A DNA stretch of 64,000 nt from Mycolicibacterium grossiae (GCF_008329645.1 NZ_CP043474.1:4650001-4714000), one strand, 5' to 3'; positions 17,749 through 27,597 are shown, counted from the stretch's first letter. Numbers and translations: made by a program. Notes: a model not told the origin generated them from the sequence alone.

Positions 17749-19290
17749 CTAGCACCGCAGGTCTGCCACCGGCGGTCGGGAGTTCACCAGGAAGTCGACC
17801 ACGGCGCCGTCGACGCAGGCGTCCCCGTTGAACACCACGGTGTGCTGCGTGCCGTCGAACGTGATGAGCGATGCGCCCAGCTCGCGTGCCAGCTCCACAC
17901 CCGCCTGATAGGGCGTCGCGGGGTCCCGCGTGGTGGAGACGACCACCACCTTGCCCGGCCCGGGCGACACCGCGGGATGCGGTTGCGACGTCGGTGGCAC
18001 CGGCCACAGCGCGCACAGGTCGCGCGGCGCGTACCCGGTGAAGGCGCCGTAGGACATGAACGGTGCGACGAGGCGCGCCTGCCGGTCCGCCTCGGCCCAT
18101 GCGGCGGAGTCGGTGGGGTACGGCGCGTCGACGCACCGGATCGCGGTGAACGCGTCCTGCTGGTTGGAGTACTGCCCGGTCGGTCCGCGCTGCTGGTAGT
18201 CGTCGGCGAGCAGCAGCAGGTCGCCCGGGTCGGTCCCGCGCGCGAGGCCGAGCAGGCCGCTGGTGAGGTACTTCCAGTACTGCTGGGTGTACAGCGCGTT
18301 GGCGGTGCCGGTGATGGCGTCGGAGTAGCTCAGCCCGCGCGGGTCGCCCGTGGCGGCCGGCGTCGTCGCCAGCGGGTCGACGAGTTGGTGGTAGCGCGCG
18401 ACGAACCGTGCCGGGTCCTGTCCCAGCGGGCAGTCCGCGGACCGTGCGCAGTCCGCGGCGTAGGCGTCGAATGCGGTCTGGAAGCCGGCGAGCTGGCGGA
18501 CGTTCTCGCCGATCGGGTCCGACCCCGGGTCCACGGCACCGTCGAGCACCATCGCGCGCACCCGCTCCGGATAGCGCTCGGCATAGGCGGCGCCCAGCTC
18601 GGTGCCGTAGGAGTAGCCGAGGTAGTTGACCTGCGTCTCCCCCAGCGCCGCCCGCACGACGTCCATGTCCTGAGCGGTCGAGCTGGTCCCGACGTGGGCG
18701 AGGAAGTCGCGCCCGGTGCGGTCGAGGCAGCCCTGGATCACCCCGGCGTAGATCGACTCGATCGCGGCGACGCCCGCAGGGCTGTAATCGACCATTGGCT
18801 CACGGCGGTACGCGTCGAACTCCGCGTCGGTGCGGCACCGCACCTGCGGGGTGGAGTGGCCGACGCCGCGCGGGTCGAACCCGACGAGGTCGAAGCGCTG
18901 GGCGATCTCAGTGCCTGCCAGGCCCGCCGCCATGCCGGCGACGGTGTCGACCGCCGAGGCGCCGGGCCCGCCCGGGTTGACCATCAGCACGCCGAGCTTC
19001 TCGCCCGCGGCCGGCACCCGGATCACGGCGAGGTGCGCCTGCGGACCGGTCGGGTTCTGGTAGTCGACGGGGACGTCGATGGTGCCGCACTGGGCGGTCG
19101 GGATCCGTCCGGCGTCACCCACCCAGGCCGCGCAACTCCCCCACGCGGGCGGCTGCCCGTAGCTCGCGACGGCCTCGCCCTCGGGGGACGCGGCCGCCGT
19201 CGGACACAGCACGCCCGCGAGCGCCATGGTGGCGAGCGGTGCCGAGATGAACCTACCCACCCGCCACATGGCGATCATGCTCGCACGCAA
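17749..19290 (-). CDS. Exported alpha/beta hydrolase, tripeptidyl aminopeptidase type (Rv2223c-like)
   Basis: 513 aa. A signal peptide is visible (hydrophobic stretch to about residue 34, ending TAAAS). The catalytic triad motifs are GYSYGTELG (Ser), STTRDPATPY (Asp) and DGTQHTVVF (His), and the oxyanion strand VNPGGPG. Same family as Hip1/CaeA encoded next to it, about 520 aa each, so this is an ancient tandem pair as in M. tuberculosis. Several Met codons near the start (1, 5, 8) leave the exact start open. Confidence 0.9.
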   Translation of the reverse strand: MRASMIAMWRVGRFISAPLATMALAGVLCPTAAASPEGEAVASYGQPPAWGSCAAWVGDAGRIPTAQCGTIDVPVDYQNPTGPQAHLAVIRVPAAGEKLGVLMVNPGGPGASAVDTVAGMAAGLAGTEIAQRFDLVGFDPRGVGHSTPQVRCRTDAEFDAYRREPMVDYSPAGVAAIESIYAGVIQGCLDRTGRDFLAHVGTSSTAQDMDVVRAALGETQVNYLGYSYGTELGAAYAERYPERVRAMVLDGAVDPGSDPIGENVRQLAGFQTAFDAYAADCARSADCPLGQDPARFVARYHQLVDPLATTPAATGDPRGLSYSDAITGTANALYTQQYWKYLTSGLLGLARGTDPGDLLLLADDYQQRGPTGQYSNQQDAFTAIRCVDAPYPTDSAAWAEADRQARLVAPFMSYGAFTGYAPRDLCALWPVPPTSQPHPAVSPGPGKVVVVSTTRDPATPYQAGVELARELGASLITFDGTQHTVVFNGDACVDGAVVDFLVNSRPPVADLRC

Positions 19291-19366
19291 CGGTTGTCAT
19301 CGCCGCAGCCGGCCCGATCCGGTGACGACTCGGCAACCCGACGGTGACCGGCCGGTGACCTGCCGC

Positions 19367-20878
19367 TCAGCACCGGGCGCCGGGCGGCGGCACCGTGACG
19401 TCCACCAGGTAGGTGGCGGCGATGTCGTCGACGCAGCTGTTGCCCTGGAACACCACGGTGTGCTGGGTGCCGTCGAAGGTGAGCAACGCGCCGCCCAGCT
19501 GCTTGGCCAGGTCGACGCCCGCCTGATACGGCGTGGCCGGGTCATTGGTGGTGGAGACCACCAGCGTCGGCGGCAGTCCCTTCACGGCGACCTCGTGCGG
19601 CTTCGACGTCGGCGGCACCGGCCAGAAGGCGCACGTGCCCAACGGTGCGTTGCCGGTGAAGGCGCCGTAGCTCATGAACGGCGCCACCTCGCGGGCGCGG
19701 CGGTCCTGCTCGATCACCTTGGCGCGGTCGGTGACCGGCGGCTCGTCGACGCAATTGACCGCCACCCGGACGTCGGTCGAGTTGTTGTAGTGCCCCTGCG
19801 GGTCGCGGCCCATGTAGAGGTCGGCGAGCGCCAGCATGGTGTCGCCGCGGCCGGCGCGCAGCTCGCTGAGTGCCTGGGTGAGGTGACGCCACAGGTTCGG
19901 CGAGTACAGCGGCAGGATGGTCCCGATGATGGCGTCGCCGTAGCTCAGACCGCGCCGATCGTCGGTCTTGGCGGGCTTGGACACCAGCGGGTCGACGAGT
20001 GACTTGTAGACCTCGACGGCCTTGGCCGGGTCGGTGCCCAGTGGACAGCTCGGGTCCTTCGCGCAGTCCGCGGCGTAGTCGTTGAACGCGGTCTGGAACG
20101 CCGCCGCCTGCCGGATGTCGGCCTCCAGCGGGTCGGCGTTGGGGTCCACGGCGCCGTCGAGGATCATCGCGCGAACCTTGTCGGGGAACAGCTCGGCGTA
20201 GGTGGCGCCGATGCGCGTGCCGTAGGAGTAGCCGAGGTAGGTCAGCTTGTCGTCGCCCAGGGCCTGCCGGATCGAGTCGAGATCCTTTGCCACGCTCGCG
20301 GTTCCGACGTTGGCCAGGAACTCCTCGCCCATCTTGTCGACGCAGCGCGCCACGAAGTCCTTGGTCTCGGACTCGATGTGCGCGACGCCCTCGGGTGAGT
20401 AGTCCACCTGCGGGTCGGCGCGGATGCGGTCGTTGTCCTCGTCGGAGTTGCACCACACCGCGGGCGTGGAGCTGCCGACCCCGCGCGGGTCGAAGCCGAC
20501 CAGGTCGAAGCGCTCGCGCACCGACTCCGGCAGGCTGCCCACCAGGGAGGCCGCCGCGCCGACACCGGATTCGCCGGGCCCACCGGGGTTGACGACGAGC
20601 GAGCCGATCTTCCGTCCCGTGGCGGGGAACTTGATCATCGCCAGCTGCGCGACGTCACCGTCGGGCTTGGCGTAGTCGACGGGGACCGAGAGCATGCCGC
20701 ACTCCGCACCCGAGGGCAGGGGCGAGTCCCCGCCGGCGTCCTCCTCGCAGGCCGACCAGTCGACCGGCGATCCGGGCGGCGGGGCACCGACCAGGGCGCG
20801 GCCGTCCACGACGTTGCTGCAGCCGGCCACCAGTGCGATGACCGTGGTAGCCGCGAGGACCCCGCTGGAGAGCTTCAT
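19367..20878 (-). CDS. caeA: Cell-envelope serine protease Hip1/CaeA, lipoprotein
   Basis: 503 aa from ATG 20878. The signal peptide ends with the lipobox LVAGC, consistent with surface anchoring. Catalytic Ser218 lies in GYSYGTRIG, with STTNDPATPY (Asp) and DGTQHTVVF (His). M. tuberculosis Hip1 (Rv2224c) cleaves GroEL2 and affects envelope integrity and host inflammation. Same strand as its paralogue, 76 bases apart. An ATG 18 bases further upstream is possible but would place basic residues poorly. Confidence 0.92.
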   Translation of the reverse strand: MKLSSGVLAATTVIALVAGCSNVVDGRALVGAPPPGSPVDWSACEEDAGGDSPLPSGAECGMLSVPVDYAKPDGDVAQLAMIKFPATGRKIGSLVVNPGGPGESGVGAAASLVGSLPESVRERFDLVGFDPRGVGSSTPAVWCNSDEDNDRIRADPQVDYSPEGVAHIESETKDFVARCVDKMGEEFLANVGTASVAKDLDSIRQALGDDKLTYLGYSYGTRIGATYAELFPDKVRAMILDGAVDPNADPLEADIRQAAAFQTAFNDYAADCAKDPSCPLGTDPAKAVEVYKSLVDPLVSKPAKTDDRRGLSYGDAIIGTILPLYSPNLWRHLTQALSELRAGRGDTMLALADLYMGRDPQGHYNNSTDVRVAVNCVDEPPVTDRAKVIEQDRRAREVAPFMSYGAFTGNAPLGTCAFWPVPPTSKPHEVAVKGLPPTLVVSTTNDPATPYQAGVDLAKQLGGALLTFDGTQHTVVFQGNSCVDDIAATYLVDVTVPPPGARC

Positions 20879-20947
20879 GGCTGACCATGCTGCCATGCGT
20901 CGGCATCGCCGCTGATGAGGACGGTCGCGCGGCAGTGCGCGTCCCCG

Positions 20948-22348
20948 TCAGGAGATGGCAGCCAGCAACGCGTCGAGTTCCACCTGGAAGTCGTCGGCCA
21001 TGTCCCACAGGTCCGGCAGCAACTCCGGGCAGGAGATGATGCCGACGTCGAGCGTGCCGCGCAGCGACATCACCGTGACGTTCAGCCCGGACCCGTGGAA
21101 GATCGGGCCGAGCGGATACATGGCCTTCACCTCCGCGCCGAGGAAGTAGAGCGGGATCTGCGGTCCGGGCACGTTGGAGAGCACCAGGTTGTGCACGGGC
21201 TTGGCGCTGGCCAGCCGGCTCGCCGCATAGACGCGCATCGCGACGCCGAACACCGCCGGCGCGGCGAATTGCGTCCAGTCCTGCAGCAGCGTGGCGCCGA
21301 TGGCCGAACTGTGCTGCTTGGCAACGGAATTCGCATCAGCGATCGCCTTGATCCGTTCGACGGGATCGGCGATGTTGGTCTCCAGCCGGGCGAACATCCC
21401 GGACACCTGGTTGCGGCCCGGCCGGTCGGAGCGGTCGTGCACCGACACCGGCACCATCGCCACCAGCGAGCTGTCGGGCAGTTCGCCGCGGTCGAGCAGG
21501 AAGCGGCGCAGCGCCCCGGACACCAGGGCCATCACCACGTCGTTGACCTTGACGCCGAAGTGGTTCTTGACGCGCTTGACGTCCTCGAGGTCCAGCTGGG
21601 CGAACGCGATGTTGCGGTGGCCGGTGATGTTGGCGTTGAACGCCGTCTTCGGGGCGGCGAACGGCGGCGCCATCGTCAGGCCGCTGCGCGCCCGCTTCAC
21701 GGTGTCGACCACGGTGGAGACGGTCGTGGGCAGCACGTTGACCAACCGCAGGGGCCGCGCGGCGAAGCGGATCGCCCCGCCGAGCGCGATCTCCAGGTCC
21801 GTCGCCGAGCCCGCACCCGGTACCGGGTCCGGCGGCGGCGCATCGGGTTCGGTGGTGCACAGCTGCGACATCAGGTTGGCACCGGTCACGCCGTCCACGC
21901 CCGAGTGGTGCACCTTGGTCAGCACGGCCAGCCGGCCGCCGTCGTGGGCGTCGGTGCCGGCCACGTTCTCGATCACCCACATCTCCCACAGCGGTCTGCT
22001 GCGGTCCAGCGGCAGGGACGCGATGTGCGCGCAGATCTCGGCGAGTTCGACCCGGCCGCCCGGCGCGGGCAGCCCTATCCGGTGCAGGTGCCGGTCGACG
22101 TCGAAGTCCTTGTCCTCCACGCGAACCGGGTGGTCGAGGTTGAGCCGGTTGTCCACCAGCTTCTCCCGGAACTCCGGCATCGCCTTGATCCGCAGGCTCA
22201 GCGCGTCCCGCAGCCGGTCGAAGGTGTAGCCGCCCGGCATGGTGGACGTGTCGACCTCCAGCACCGAGCAGACGTGGAGCGGCTGGGCGGCCGTCTCGAG
22301 GTAGAGGATTCTGGCGTCGAGTCCGCTGAGCCGCTGGAAGCCGGGCAT
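20948..22348 (-). CDS. Wax ester synthase/diacylglycerol acyltransferase (WS/DGAT)
   Basis: 466 aa. The acyltransferase motif HHxxxDG is present as VHHSGVDG (His147-His148, Asp152), with the family PLW motif (RSRPLWEMWV), the NDVVMA motif and the C-terminal VSNVPGP-type sequence LSNVPGPQIPLYF. Makes triacylglycerol or wax esters from acyl-CoA. Mycobacteria have many paralogues and this one is not assignable to a numbered tgs gene from sequence alone. Not present at this position in M. tuberculosis, so likely a local insertion. Divergent from panB. Confidence 0.9.
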   Translation of the reverse strand: MPGFQRLSGLDARILYLETAAQPLHVCSVLEVDTSTMPGGYTFDRLRDALSLRIKAMPEFREKLVDNRLNLDHPVRVEDKDFDVDRHLHRIGLPAPGGRVELAEICAHIASLPLDRSRPLWEMWVIENVAGTDAHDGGRLAVLTKVHHSGVDGVTGANLMSQLCTTEPDAPPPDPVPGAGSATDLEIALGGAIRFAARPLRLVNVLPTTVSTVVDTVKRARSGLTMAPPFAAPKTAFNANITGHRNIAFAQLDLEDVKRVKNHFGVKVNDVVMALVSGALRRFLLDRGELPDSSLVAMVPVSVHDRSDRPGRNQVSGMFARLETNIADPVERIKAIADANSVAKQHSSAIGATLLQDWTQFAAPAVFGVAMRVYAASRLASAKPVHNLVLSNVPGPQIPLYFLGAEVKAMYPLGPIFHGSGLNVTVMSLRGTLDVGIISCPELLPDLWDMADDFQVELDALLAAIS

Positions 22349-22503
22349 GTCCGCGATCGTAGGCGCGTGCGCGGCCGCGATGTGAGGAAATGCACGTCAC
22401 GCGGTGTTCACCTGGGGGCAGGTGGGATGCAACACTGGTGTGGTCAGACGACCCGGGGACCCGATGTGGCCTCGAGGACGACACGACCACACGAGGGACG
22501 ACG

Positions 22504-23352
22504 ATGTCTGAGCAGACGGTATACGGTGCTGCCACCGATTCGGCCGAGACCAAGCCGCGCGTGCGCGTCCGCACGCACCACCTGGGCAAGTGGAAGGCCG
22601 AGGGCCACAAGTGGGCCATGCTGACGGCCTACGACTACTCCACCGCACGCGTCTTCGACGATGCCGGCATCCCGGTGCTGCTGGTGGGCGACTCGGCCGC
22701 CAACGTGGTGTACGGCTACGACACCACGGTGCCGGTGACCGCCGACGAGCTGATCCCGCTGGTGCGCGGCGTGGTGCGCGGCGCCCCGCACGCGCTGGTG
22801 GTCGCCGACCTGCCCTTCGGCAGCTATGAGGCCGGGCCCCAGCAGGCGCTCGCCACCGCGACGCGCTTCCTCAAGGAGACCGGCGCGGCGGCGGTCAAGC
22901 TCGAGGGCGGCGAGCGCGTCGCCGAGCAGATCGCCACGCTCACCCAGGCCGGCATCCCGGTCGTCGCGCACATCGGCTTCACCCCGCAGAGCGTCAACGG
23001 CCTGGGCGGCTTCCGCGTCCAGGGCCGCGGCGACGCGGGCGAGCAGACCATCCACGACGCCATCGCCGTCGCCGAGGCCGGCGCCATCGCCGTGGTGCTG
23101 GAGATGGTGCCCGCCGAGCTGGCCACCCAGATCACCGGCAAGCTGACGATCCCCACCGTCGGCATCGGCGCCGGTCCGAACTGCGACGCGCAGGTGCTCG
23201 TCTGGCAGGACATGGCCGGGATGACGGCGGGCCGGACCGCGAAGTTCGTCAAGCGCTTCGGCGCCGTCGGCGACGAACTGCGGCGCGCCGCAGCCGATTA
23301 CGCCCGCGAGGTGGCGACCGGGGCATTTCCGGCCGAGGAGCACTCCTTCTAA
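22504..23352 (+). CDS. panB: 3-methyl-2-oxobutanoate hydroxymethyltransferase PanB
   Basis: First committed step of pantothenate synthesis (ketopantoate formation). 282 aa from ATG 22504. Family hallmarks: MLTAYDY, LLVGDSAANVVYGYDTT, VKLEGGE, HIGFTPQSVN and PTVGIGAGPNCDAQVLVWQDM with metal and substrate residues. The 155-base upstream gap is shared with the divergent WS/DGAT gene; no clear operator is seen in it. Confidence 0.97.
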   Translation: MSEQTVYGAATDSAETKPRVRVRTHHLGKWKAEGHKWAMLTAYDYSTARVFDDAGIPVLLVGDSAANVVYGYDTTVPVTADELIPLVRGVVRGAPHALVVADLPFGSYEAGPQQALATATRFLKETGAAAVKLEGGERVAEQIATLTQAGIPVVAHIGFTPQSVNGLGGFRVQGRGDAGEQTIHDAIAVAEAGAIAVVLEMVPAELATQITGKLTIPTVGIGAGPNCDAQVLVWQDMAGMTAGRTAKFVKRFGAVGDELRRAAADYAREVATGAFPAEEHSF

Positions 23353-23373
23353 GCCGCGGTTGACGCCCGGCGC

Positions 23374-24153
23374 TCAGCCGAACGTCGGTGCGCGCTTGTC
23401 CAGGAACGCCGCGATGCCCTCCTGGCCGTCGGCGGCGGTGGCGCACTCGGCGATCGCCCGGGCCTCGAGTTCCATCTGCTCTTCGATGCCGGTGGCGAAC
23501 GTGTCGAGCAGCAGCCGCTTGACCGCGGCGTTGGACGTGCGCGACGTCGTCGCCATCTGCTGCGCCAATGCCCGTGCGCGGTCGGCCAGTTCGGCGTCGG
23601 ACACCACCTCGGTGAGCATCCCCCAGTCGAGGGCCTCGGCGGCCGTCAGCGTCCGGTTGGTCAGCATCAACTGCTGGGTGCGGCGGATGCCGATCAGCCG
23701 CGGCAGGTAGTACGACGAGCTGCCGTCCGGGCTGAGCCCGGCCTTGGTGTAGGCCATGGTGAACTTCGCCGACTCGGCTGCCAGGACCAGGTCCCCGGTG
23801 ACGGCCAGGCTGAACCCCGCGCCGGCGGCCGTGCCGTTGACGACGGTGATGACGACGGCGTCCATCCGGGCGAACGTGGACAGCGCACGGTGCAGGTCGT
23901 CGGCGATCCCCTTGACGAAGACGCCCGCGTCGGGCGCGGCGGCCATGGCCCGCAGGTCCCCGCCGGCACTGAAGAAGCGCCCCGCTCCGGTGATCGTGAC
24001 GACCTTGGTGGCAGGGGTGTCGCACAGTGCCGCCGCGGACGCCAGCTCGCGGGTCAACACGTCGTTCATGCCGTTGGCCGCGTCGGGCCGGTTCAGCACG
24101 ATCTCGGCGACGGGTCCGGACTGGGAGAACTGCAGCGTCTCGAATTCGGCCAT
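23374..24153 (-). CDS. Enoyl-CoA hydratase/isomerase (PaaG-like crotonase)
   Basis: 259 aa crotonase. Oxyanion-hole segments SAGGDL and NGTAAGAGFSLA are visible. The usual catalytic Glu in the PGAGGTQ region is replaced by the PaaG-type phrase LSPDGSSSYYLPR, which carries Asp; this favours an isomerase-like enzyme (2-(1,2-epoxy-1,2-dihydrophenyl)acetyl-CoA isomerase or delta3-delta2 isomerase) over a plain hydratase. No phenylacetate genes are near. Convergent with panB. Confidence 0.85.
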   Translation of the reverse strand: MAEFETLQFSQSGPVAEIVLNRPDAANGMNDVLTRELASAAALCDTPATKVVTITGAGRFFSAGGDLRAMAAAPDAGVFVKGIADDLHRALSTFARMDAVVITVVNGTAAGAGFSLAVTGDLVLAAESAKFTMAYTKAGLSPDGSSSYYLPRLIGIRRTQQLMLTNRTLTAAEALDWGMLTEVVSDAELADRARALAQQMATTSRTSNAAVKRLLLDTFATGIEEQMELEARAIAECATAADGQEGIAAFLDKRAPTFG

Positions 24154-24316
24154 GTCGGAACGTTAGCGCACCGGTTCTTACGGCCGGCGGGCGATCTGTA
24201 ACGCATCCGGGCAGACGGCCGGGTGGCCGGCGGACGCGGTGGGGCGATTCGTTCACCTCGGTGTGGCACCCTGTTCACACTCTGGACCCAGCAACCCCCG
24301 CCGACCGAAGGTGAAG

Positions 24317-25807
24317 ATGGCATCCGACAAGCGCAAGGCGTCCCGACACACGGAGATCGAGCGGAAGTTCGCCGTGTCCGAGGACACCGTGTCCCCGTCG
24401 TTCCAGGGCCTGTCGGCGGTGGGCCGGGTGGACCGGTTGGAGCCCGCGCACCTCGACGCGGTCTACTACGACACCCCCGGCCAGGACCTGGCGGCCCACC
24501 GCGTCACGCTGCGTCGCCGCACCGGCGGCACCGACGCCGGCTGGCACCTCAAGCTGCCTGCCGGCGCGGACGCGAGAACCGAGGTGCGCCTTCCCCTGTC
24601 GGAGGGTGACGCGGTTCCCGACGAGTTGCGCGACGTCGTGCTGGCGCTGGTCCGCGACCGCGATCTCGCACCGGTCGCCCGGATCAGCACCACGCGCAAC
24701 GTCGACCTCCTGTTCGCCCAGGACGGCACACCACTCGCCGAGTTCTGCGACGACCACGTCACCGCATCGGCCGTCGGCGGCGAAGAGCAGTTCTGGCGCG
24801 AGTGGGAACTCGAACTCGCCGAGGGGGCGGATCCCGCCCTGCTCGAACGGCTGGCGAACCGCCTGTTCGATGCGGGCGCCGAACCCGCCGGACACGGCTC
24901 GAAACTCGCCAAGGTGCTCTCGGCCACGGCGCCTCGACGCCCACCGCTGCCCGAGGACCCGGTGCACCGCGCGGTGGCCGAGCAGTTCGCCGAGCTGCTC
25001 GAGTGGGACCGCGCGGTCCGCGCGGACGCCTGGGACGCGGTGCACCAGATGCGGGTGATCACCCGCAAGATCCGCAGTCTCGTGAAGGGATCCGAGGAGT
25101 CCTTCGGGCTCTCCGGTGACGCGTGGGTGCTCGAGGAACTGAAGCTGCTGGCCGGCGTGCTCGGCGTGGCCCGCGACGCCGAGGTGCTCGCCGAGAAGTA
25201 CGAGAAGGCGCTCGACGAGCTGCCGCCGGAGCTGGTGCGCGGTCCGGTGCGCCAGCGCCTGATCGACGGTGCCAAGCGCCGCTACGCCGCCGGCCACAAG
25301 CGGTCGCTCGCGGCCATGCGCTCCGAGCGGTATTTCCGGCTGCTCGATGCCCTCGACGAGCTGGCCACGGCCGAGCCGGCGACCACCGCCGGCGGCGAGG
25401 AGCCGAAGCAGGCCACCGTCGCGTCGGCGTACCGCAAGGTGCGCAAGTACACGAAGGCGGCGCGCGAGGCCCAGGCGTCGACCGAGCTGTCCGCCGAGGA
25501 GAAGGACGAGGCACTGCACCGGATCCGCAAGGGCGCGAAGCGTCTTCGGTACACCGCGGCGGCGACCGGCGCCGCCGAGGTGGCCGACCGGTCGAAGGCC
25601 ATCCAGTCGCTGCTCGGCGACCACCAGGACAGCGTGGTGAGCCGCAGGCACCTGTCCAGTGAGGCCACCGCGGCGCACGTCGCGGGCGAGGACACCTTCA
25701 CCTACGGCCTGCTGTTCGCCCACGAGGACGCCGTCGCCCGCGCCGCCGAGGAGCAGCTCGACGGCGTGCTCAAGCAACTCGCGAAGGCGGTCGAGAAGTC
25801 GGGCTGA
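24317..25807 (+). CDS. CYTH and CHAD domain protein (Rv2226-like)
   Basis: 496 aa from ATG 24317. The N-terminal CYTH domain carries the ExExK motif (Glu13, Glu15, Lys17 in EIERKF) and the conserved Arg/Lys residues of the triphosphate tunnel fold. The C-terminal half is a CHAD helical domain rich in conserved histidines (VHQMRVITRKIRS, LHRIRKGAKRLRY). CHAD domains bind polyphosphate and CYTH domains hydrolyse triphosphates, so a role in polyphosphate metabolism is likely. The gene ends 12 bases before the left att site. Confidence 0.92.
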   Translation: MASDKRKASRHTEIERKFAVSEDTVSPSFQGLSAVGRVDRLEPAHLDAVYYDTPGQDLAAHRVTLRRRTGGTDAGWHLKLPAGADARTEVRLPLSEGDAVPDELRDVVLALVRDRDLAPVARISTTRNVDLLFAQDGTPLAEFCDDHVTASAVGGEEQFWREWELELAEGADPALLERLANRLFDAGAEPAGHGSKLAKVLSATAPRRPPLPEDPVHRAVAEQFAELLEWDRAVRADAWDAVHQMRVITRKIRSLVKGSEESFGLSGDAWVLEELKLLAGVLGVARDAEVLAEKYEKALDELPPELVRGPVRQRLIDGAKRRYAAGHKRSLAAMRSERYFRLLDALDELATAEPATTAGGEEPKQATVASAYRKVRKYTKAAREAQASTELSAEEKDEALHRIRKGAKRLRYTAAATGAAEVADRSKAIQSLLGDHQDSVVSRRHLSSEATAAHVAGEDTFTYGLLFAHEDAVARAAEEQLDGVLKQLAKAVEKSG

Positions 25808-25819
25808 CCGGCCCGGCGT

Positions 25820-25847
25820 GGGCGGACGAGTTGGCCTGTAAGCCGGA
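25820..25847. repeat. attL core (28-bp copy of rnpB 3' end)
   Basis: GGGCGGACGAGTTGGCCTGT followed by AAGCCGGA is identical to 41657-41684, where it is the true 3' end of rnpB. Downstream of it the sequence departs from rnpB (GTCTGCCC instead of TTCTGTTC), so this copy came with the element. It sits 13 bases after the CYTH-CHAD stop. Confidence 0.92.
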
Positions 25848-26187
25848 GTCTGCCCGCTGGGCGTTTGTGTTGTCGATGGACGTTGGTTCGATCTGTCGGG
25901 TCCAGGTCAGGGCGTTGGCAACGTTGGCGTTGCACCCCCGTCGCTAGACGGACTGCGGACGGACTGCGGACGGAAACCGCACCCCGGATTCGAGGGCCGC
26001 CCGGTAGCGGCCTTTCGGCGTCTCGCTACTCGAACGCGTTCCGAGATTGAACTTTCGCAGAAATGACTGAAGGCGGCTCCCCGGCAAGGGAACCGCCCTC
26101 GAAAGTCCTTCAGGTTGCGTCCACCAAGGTGGTGTACGAGTCGGACCTGATCAGCGGTACCGGCGTGTCGTAGCCGAATGATTGAAG
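25848..26187. other. Gene-free left arm of the element
   Basis: I see no convincing gene in these 340 bases. They contain a direct repeat of GACTGCGGACG (25951-25972) and a hairpin at 26072-26097 (GGCGG-C-TCCC paired with GGGA-A-CCGCC), which could be a terminator. As the future left flank of attP, this is where integrase arm-type sites would be expected, but I cannot assign any. The right part is the flank of the IS1081-like insertion. Confidence 0.5.
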
Positions 26188-27512
26188 GTCATCGCGTGAT
26201 TCTTCGAGAGACCGACCAAAGTTTCTCGAGCAAAGGAACCGACGCGATGACCACTGCCCACAATATCGACCTGCCCACCGTGCTGGCCGAACGACTCACC
26301 ACCGCCCATCCCGACGTGCTGCGCGAGCTGCTCGCCACATTCATCCACACCCTGATGGGCGCTGAGGCCGACGCCCTGTGCGGCGCCGGATACGGCGAAC
26401 GCAGCACCGAGCGCACCAACTCCCGCAACGGCTACCGGCACCGCCAATTCGACACCCGCGCAGGCTCATTGGATCTCGCGATCCCGAAGCTGCGCCACGG
26501 CTCCTACTTCCCGGACTGGCTGCTGGAACGCCGCAAACGCGCCGAACGGGCTCTGACCACGGTAGTCGCGACCTGCTACCTGCTGGGGGTCTCGACGCGG
26601 CGGATGGACAAGCTGGTGGAGACCCTGGGGATCACGTCGCTGTCGAAGTCCCAGGTCAGCGTGATGGCTAAGGAACTCGACGCCGCCGTCGAAGCCTTCC
26701 GCACCCGGCCCTTGGACGCCGGCCCGTACACGTTCGTGGCCGCCGACGCCCTGGTGCTCAAGGTCCGCGAGGGCGGGCGGGTGGTCAACGTGCACGCCCT
26801 GATCGCGGTCGGGGTCAACGCCGAGGGCCATCGCGAAATCCTGGGTATTGACGTCAGTACCGCCGAGGACGGAGCGGGCTGGTTGACGTTCTGGCGGTCG
26901 CTGACCGCCCGCGGCCTGTCCGGGGTCAAATTGGTCACCAGCGACGCCCATGCCGGGCTGGTAGCGGCCATTGGGGCGACGCTGCCCGGGGCGGCCTGGC
27001 AGCGGTGCAGAACGCATTACACGACCAACCTGATGGCCGTCACTCCCAAGTCGTCGTGGCCGTGGGTCCGGACATTGTTGCATTCGGTGTTCGATCAACC
27101 AGACGCTGAATCGGTTGCTGCGCAATATGATCGGATCATCGAGGCCCTCGCGGACAAGCTCCCCAAGGTCGCCGACCACCTGGAAGAAGCCCGGGCGGAC
27201 CTGCTGGCGTTCACTGCGTTTCCCAAGCAGATCTGGCGCCAGATCTGGAGCAACAACCCCCAGGAACGCCTCAACAAGGAGATCCGCCGACGCACCGACG
27301 TCGTCGGCATCTTCCCCGACCGAAACGCTCTGATCCGCCTCGTCGGCGCCGTCCTGGCCGAACAACACGACGAATGGGCAGAATCGCGGCGCTACCTCGG
27401 CCTCGACGTCCTCAGCAAATCACGCACCGTCAACGACACACCGACAGAACAGGAGGCCACCCCAGCGGCACTGACCGCCTGACCCAACTACCTCGAAGAA
27501 TCACACGACGAC
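26188..27512 (+). mobile_element. IS1081-like insertion sequence (IS256 family)
   Basis: The transposase is flanked by imperfect 21-bp inverted repeats: GTCATCGCGTGATTCTTCGAG at left (26188-26208) matches the reverse complement of 27492-27512 with two mismatches. The span is 1,325 bp, close to the known 1,324 bp of IS1081. I find no clear target-site duplication. A second inverted pair, GTGGTGTACGA at 26129 and TCGTACACCAC at 27514, lies just outside and may belong to the target. Confidence 0.8.
26247..27482 (+). CDS. IS256-family transposase (IS1081 type)
   Basis: 411 aa from ATG 26247, the family's normal length. The DDE triad is intact: Asp167 in AADALVLK, Asp233 in TSDAHAGL and Glu340 in NNPQERLNKEIRRRT. 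The sequence closely resembles the IS1081 transposase of the M. tuberculosis complex along its whole length (for example GSYFPDWLL, CYLLGVSTRRM, WRQIWSNNPQERLN). No frameshift, so it may be active. It is inserted just upstream of the four-gene operon and could have displaced that operon's promoter. Confidence 0.95.
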   Translation: MTTAHNIDLPTVLAERLTTAHPDVLRELLATFIHTLMGAEADALCGAGYGERSTERTNSRNGYRHRQFDTRAGSLDLAIPKLRHGSYFPDWLLERRKRAERALTTVVATCYLLGVSTRRMDKLVETLGITSLSKSQVSVMAKELDAAVEAFRTRPLDAGPYTFVAADALVLKVREGGRVVNVHALIAVGVNAEGHREILGIDVSTAEDGAGWLTFWRSLTARGLSGVKLVTSDAHAGLVAAIGATLPGAAWQRCRTHYTTNLMAVTPKSSWPWVRTLLHSVFDQPDAESVAAQYDRIIEALADKLPKVADHLEEARADLLAFTAFPKQIWRQIWSNNPQERLNKEIRRRTDVVGIFPDRNALIRLVGAVLAEQHDEWAESRRYLGLDVLSKSRTVNDTPTEQEATPAALTA

Positions 27513-27597
27513 GTCGTACACCACGTCCCTGGACTTGACCGTCCTTCACCGCCCGGACTAGGGGCGGATCAACATCACGACACTTGGAGATTAACCC

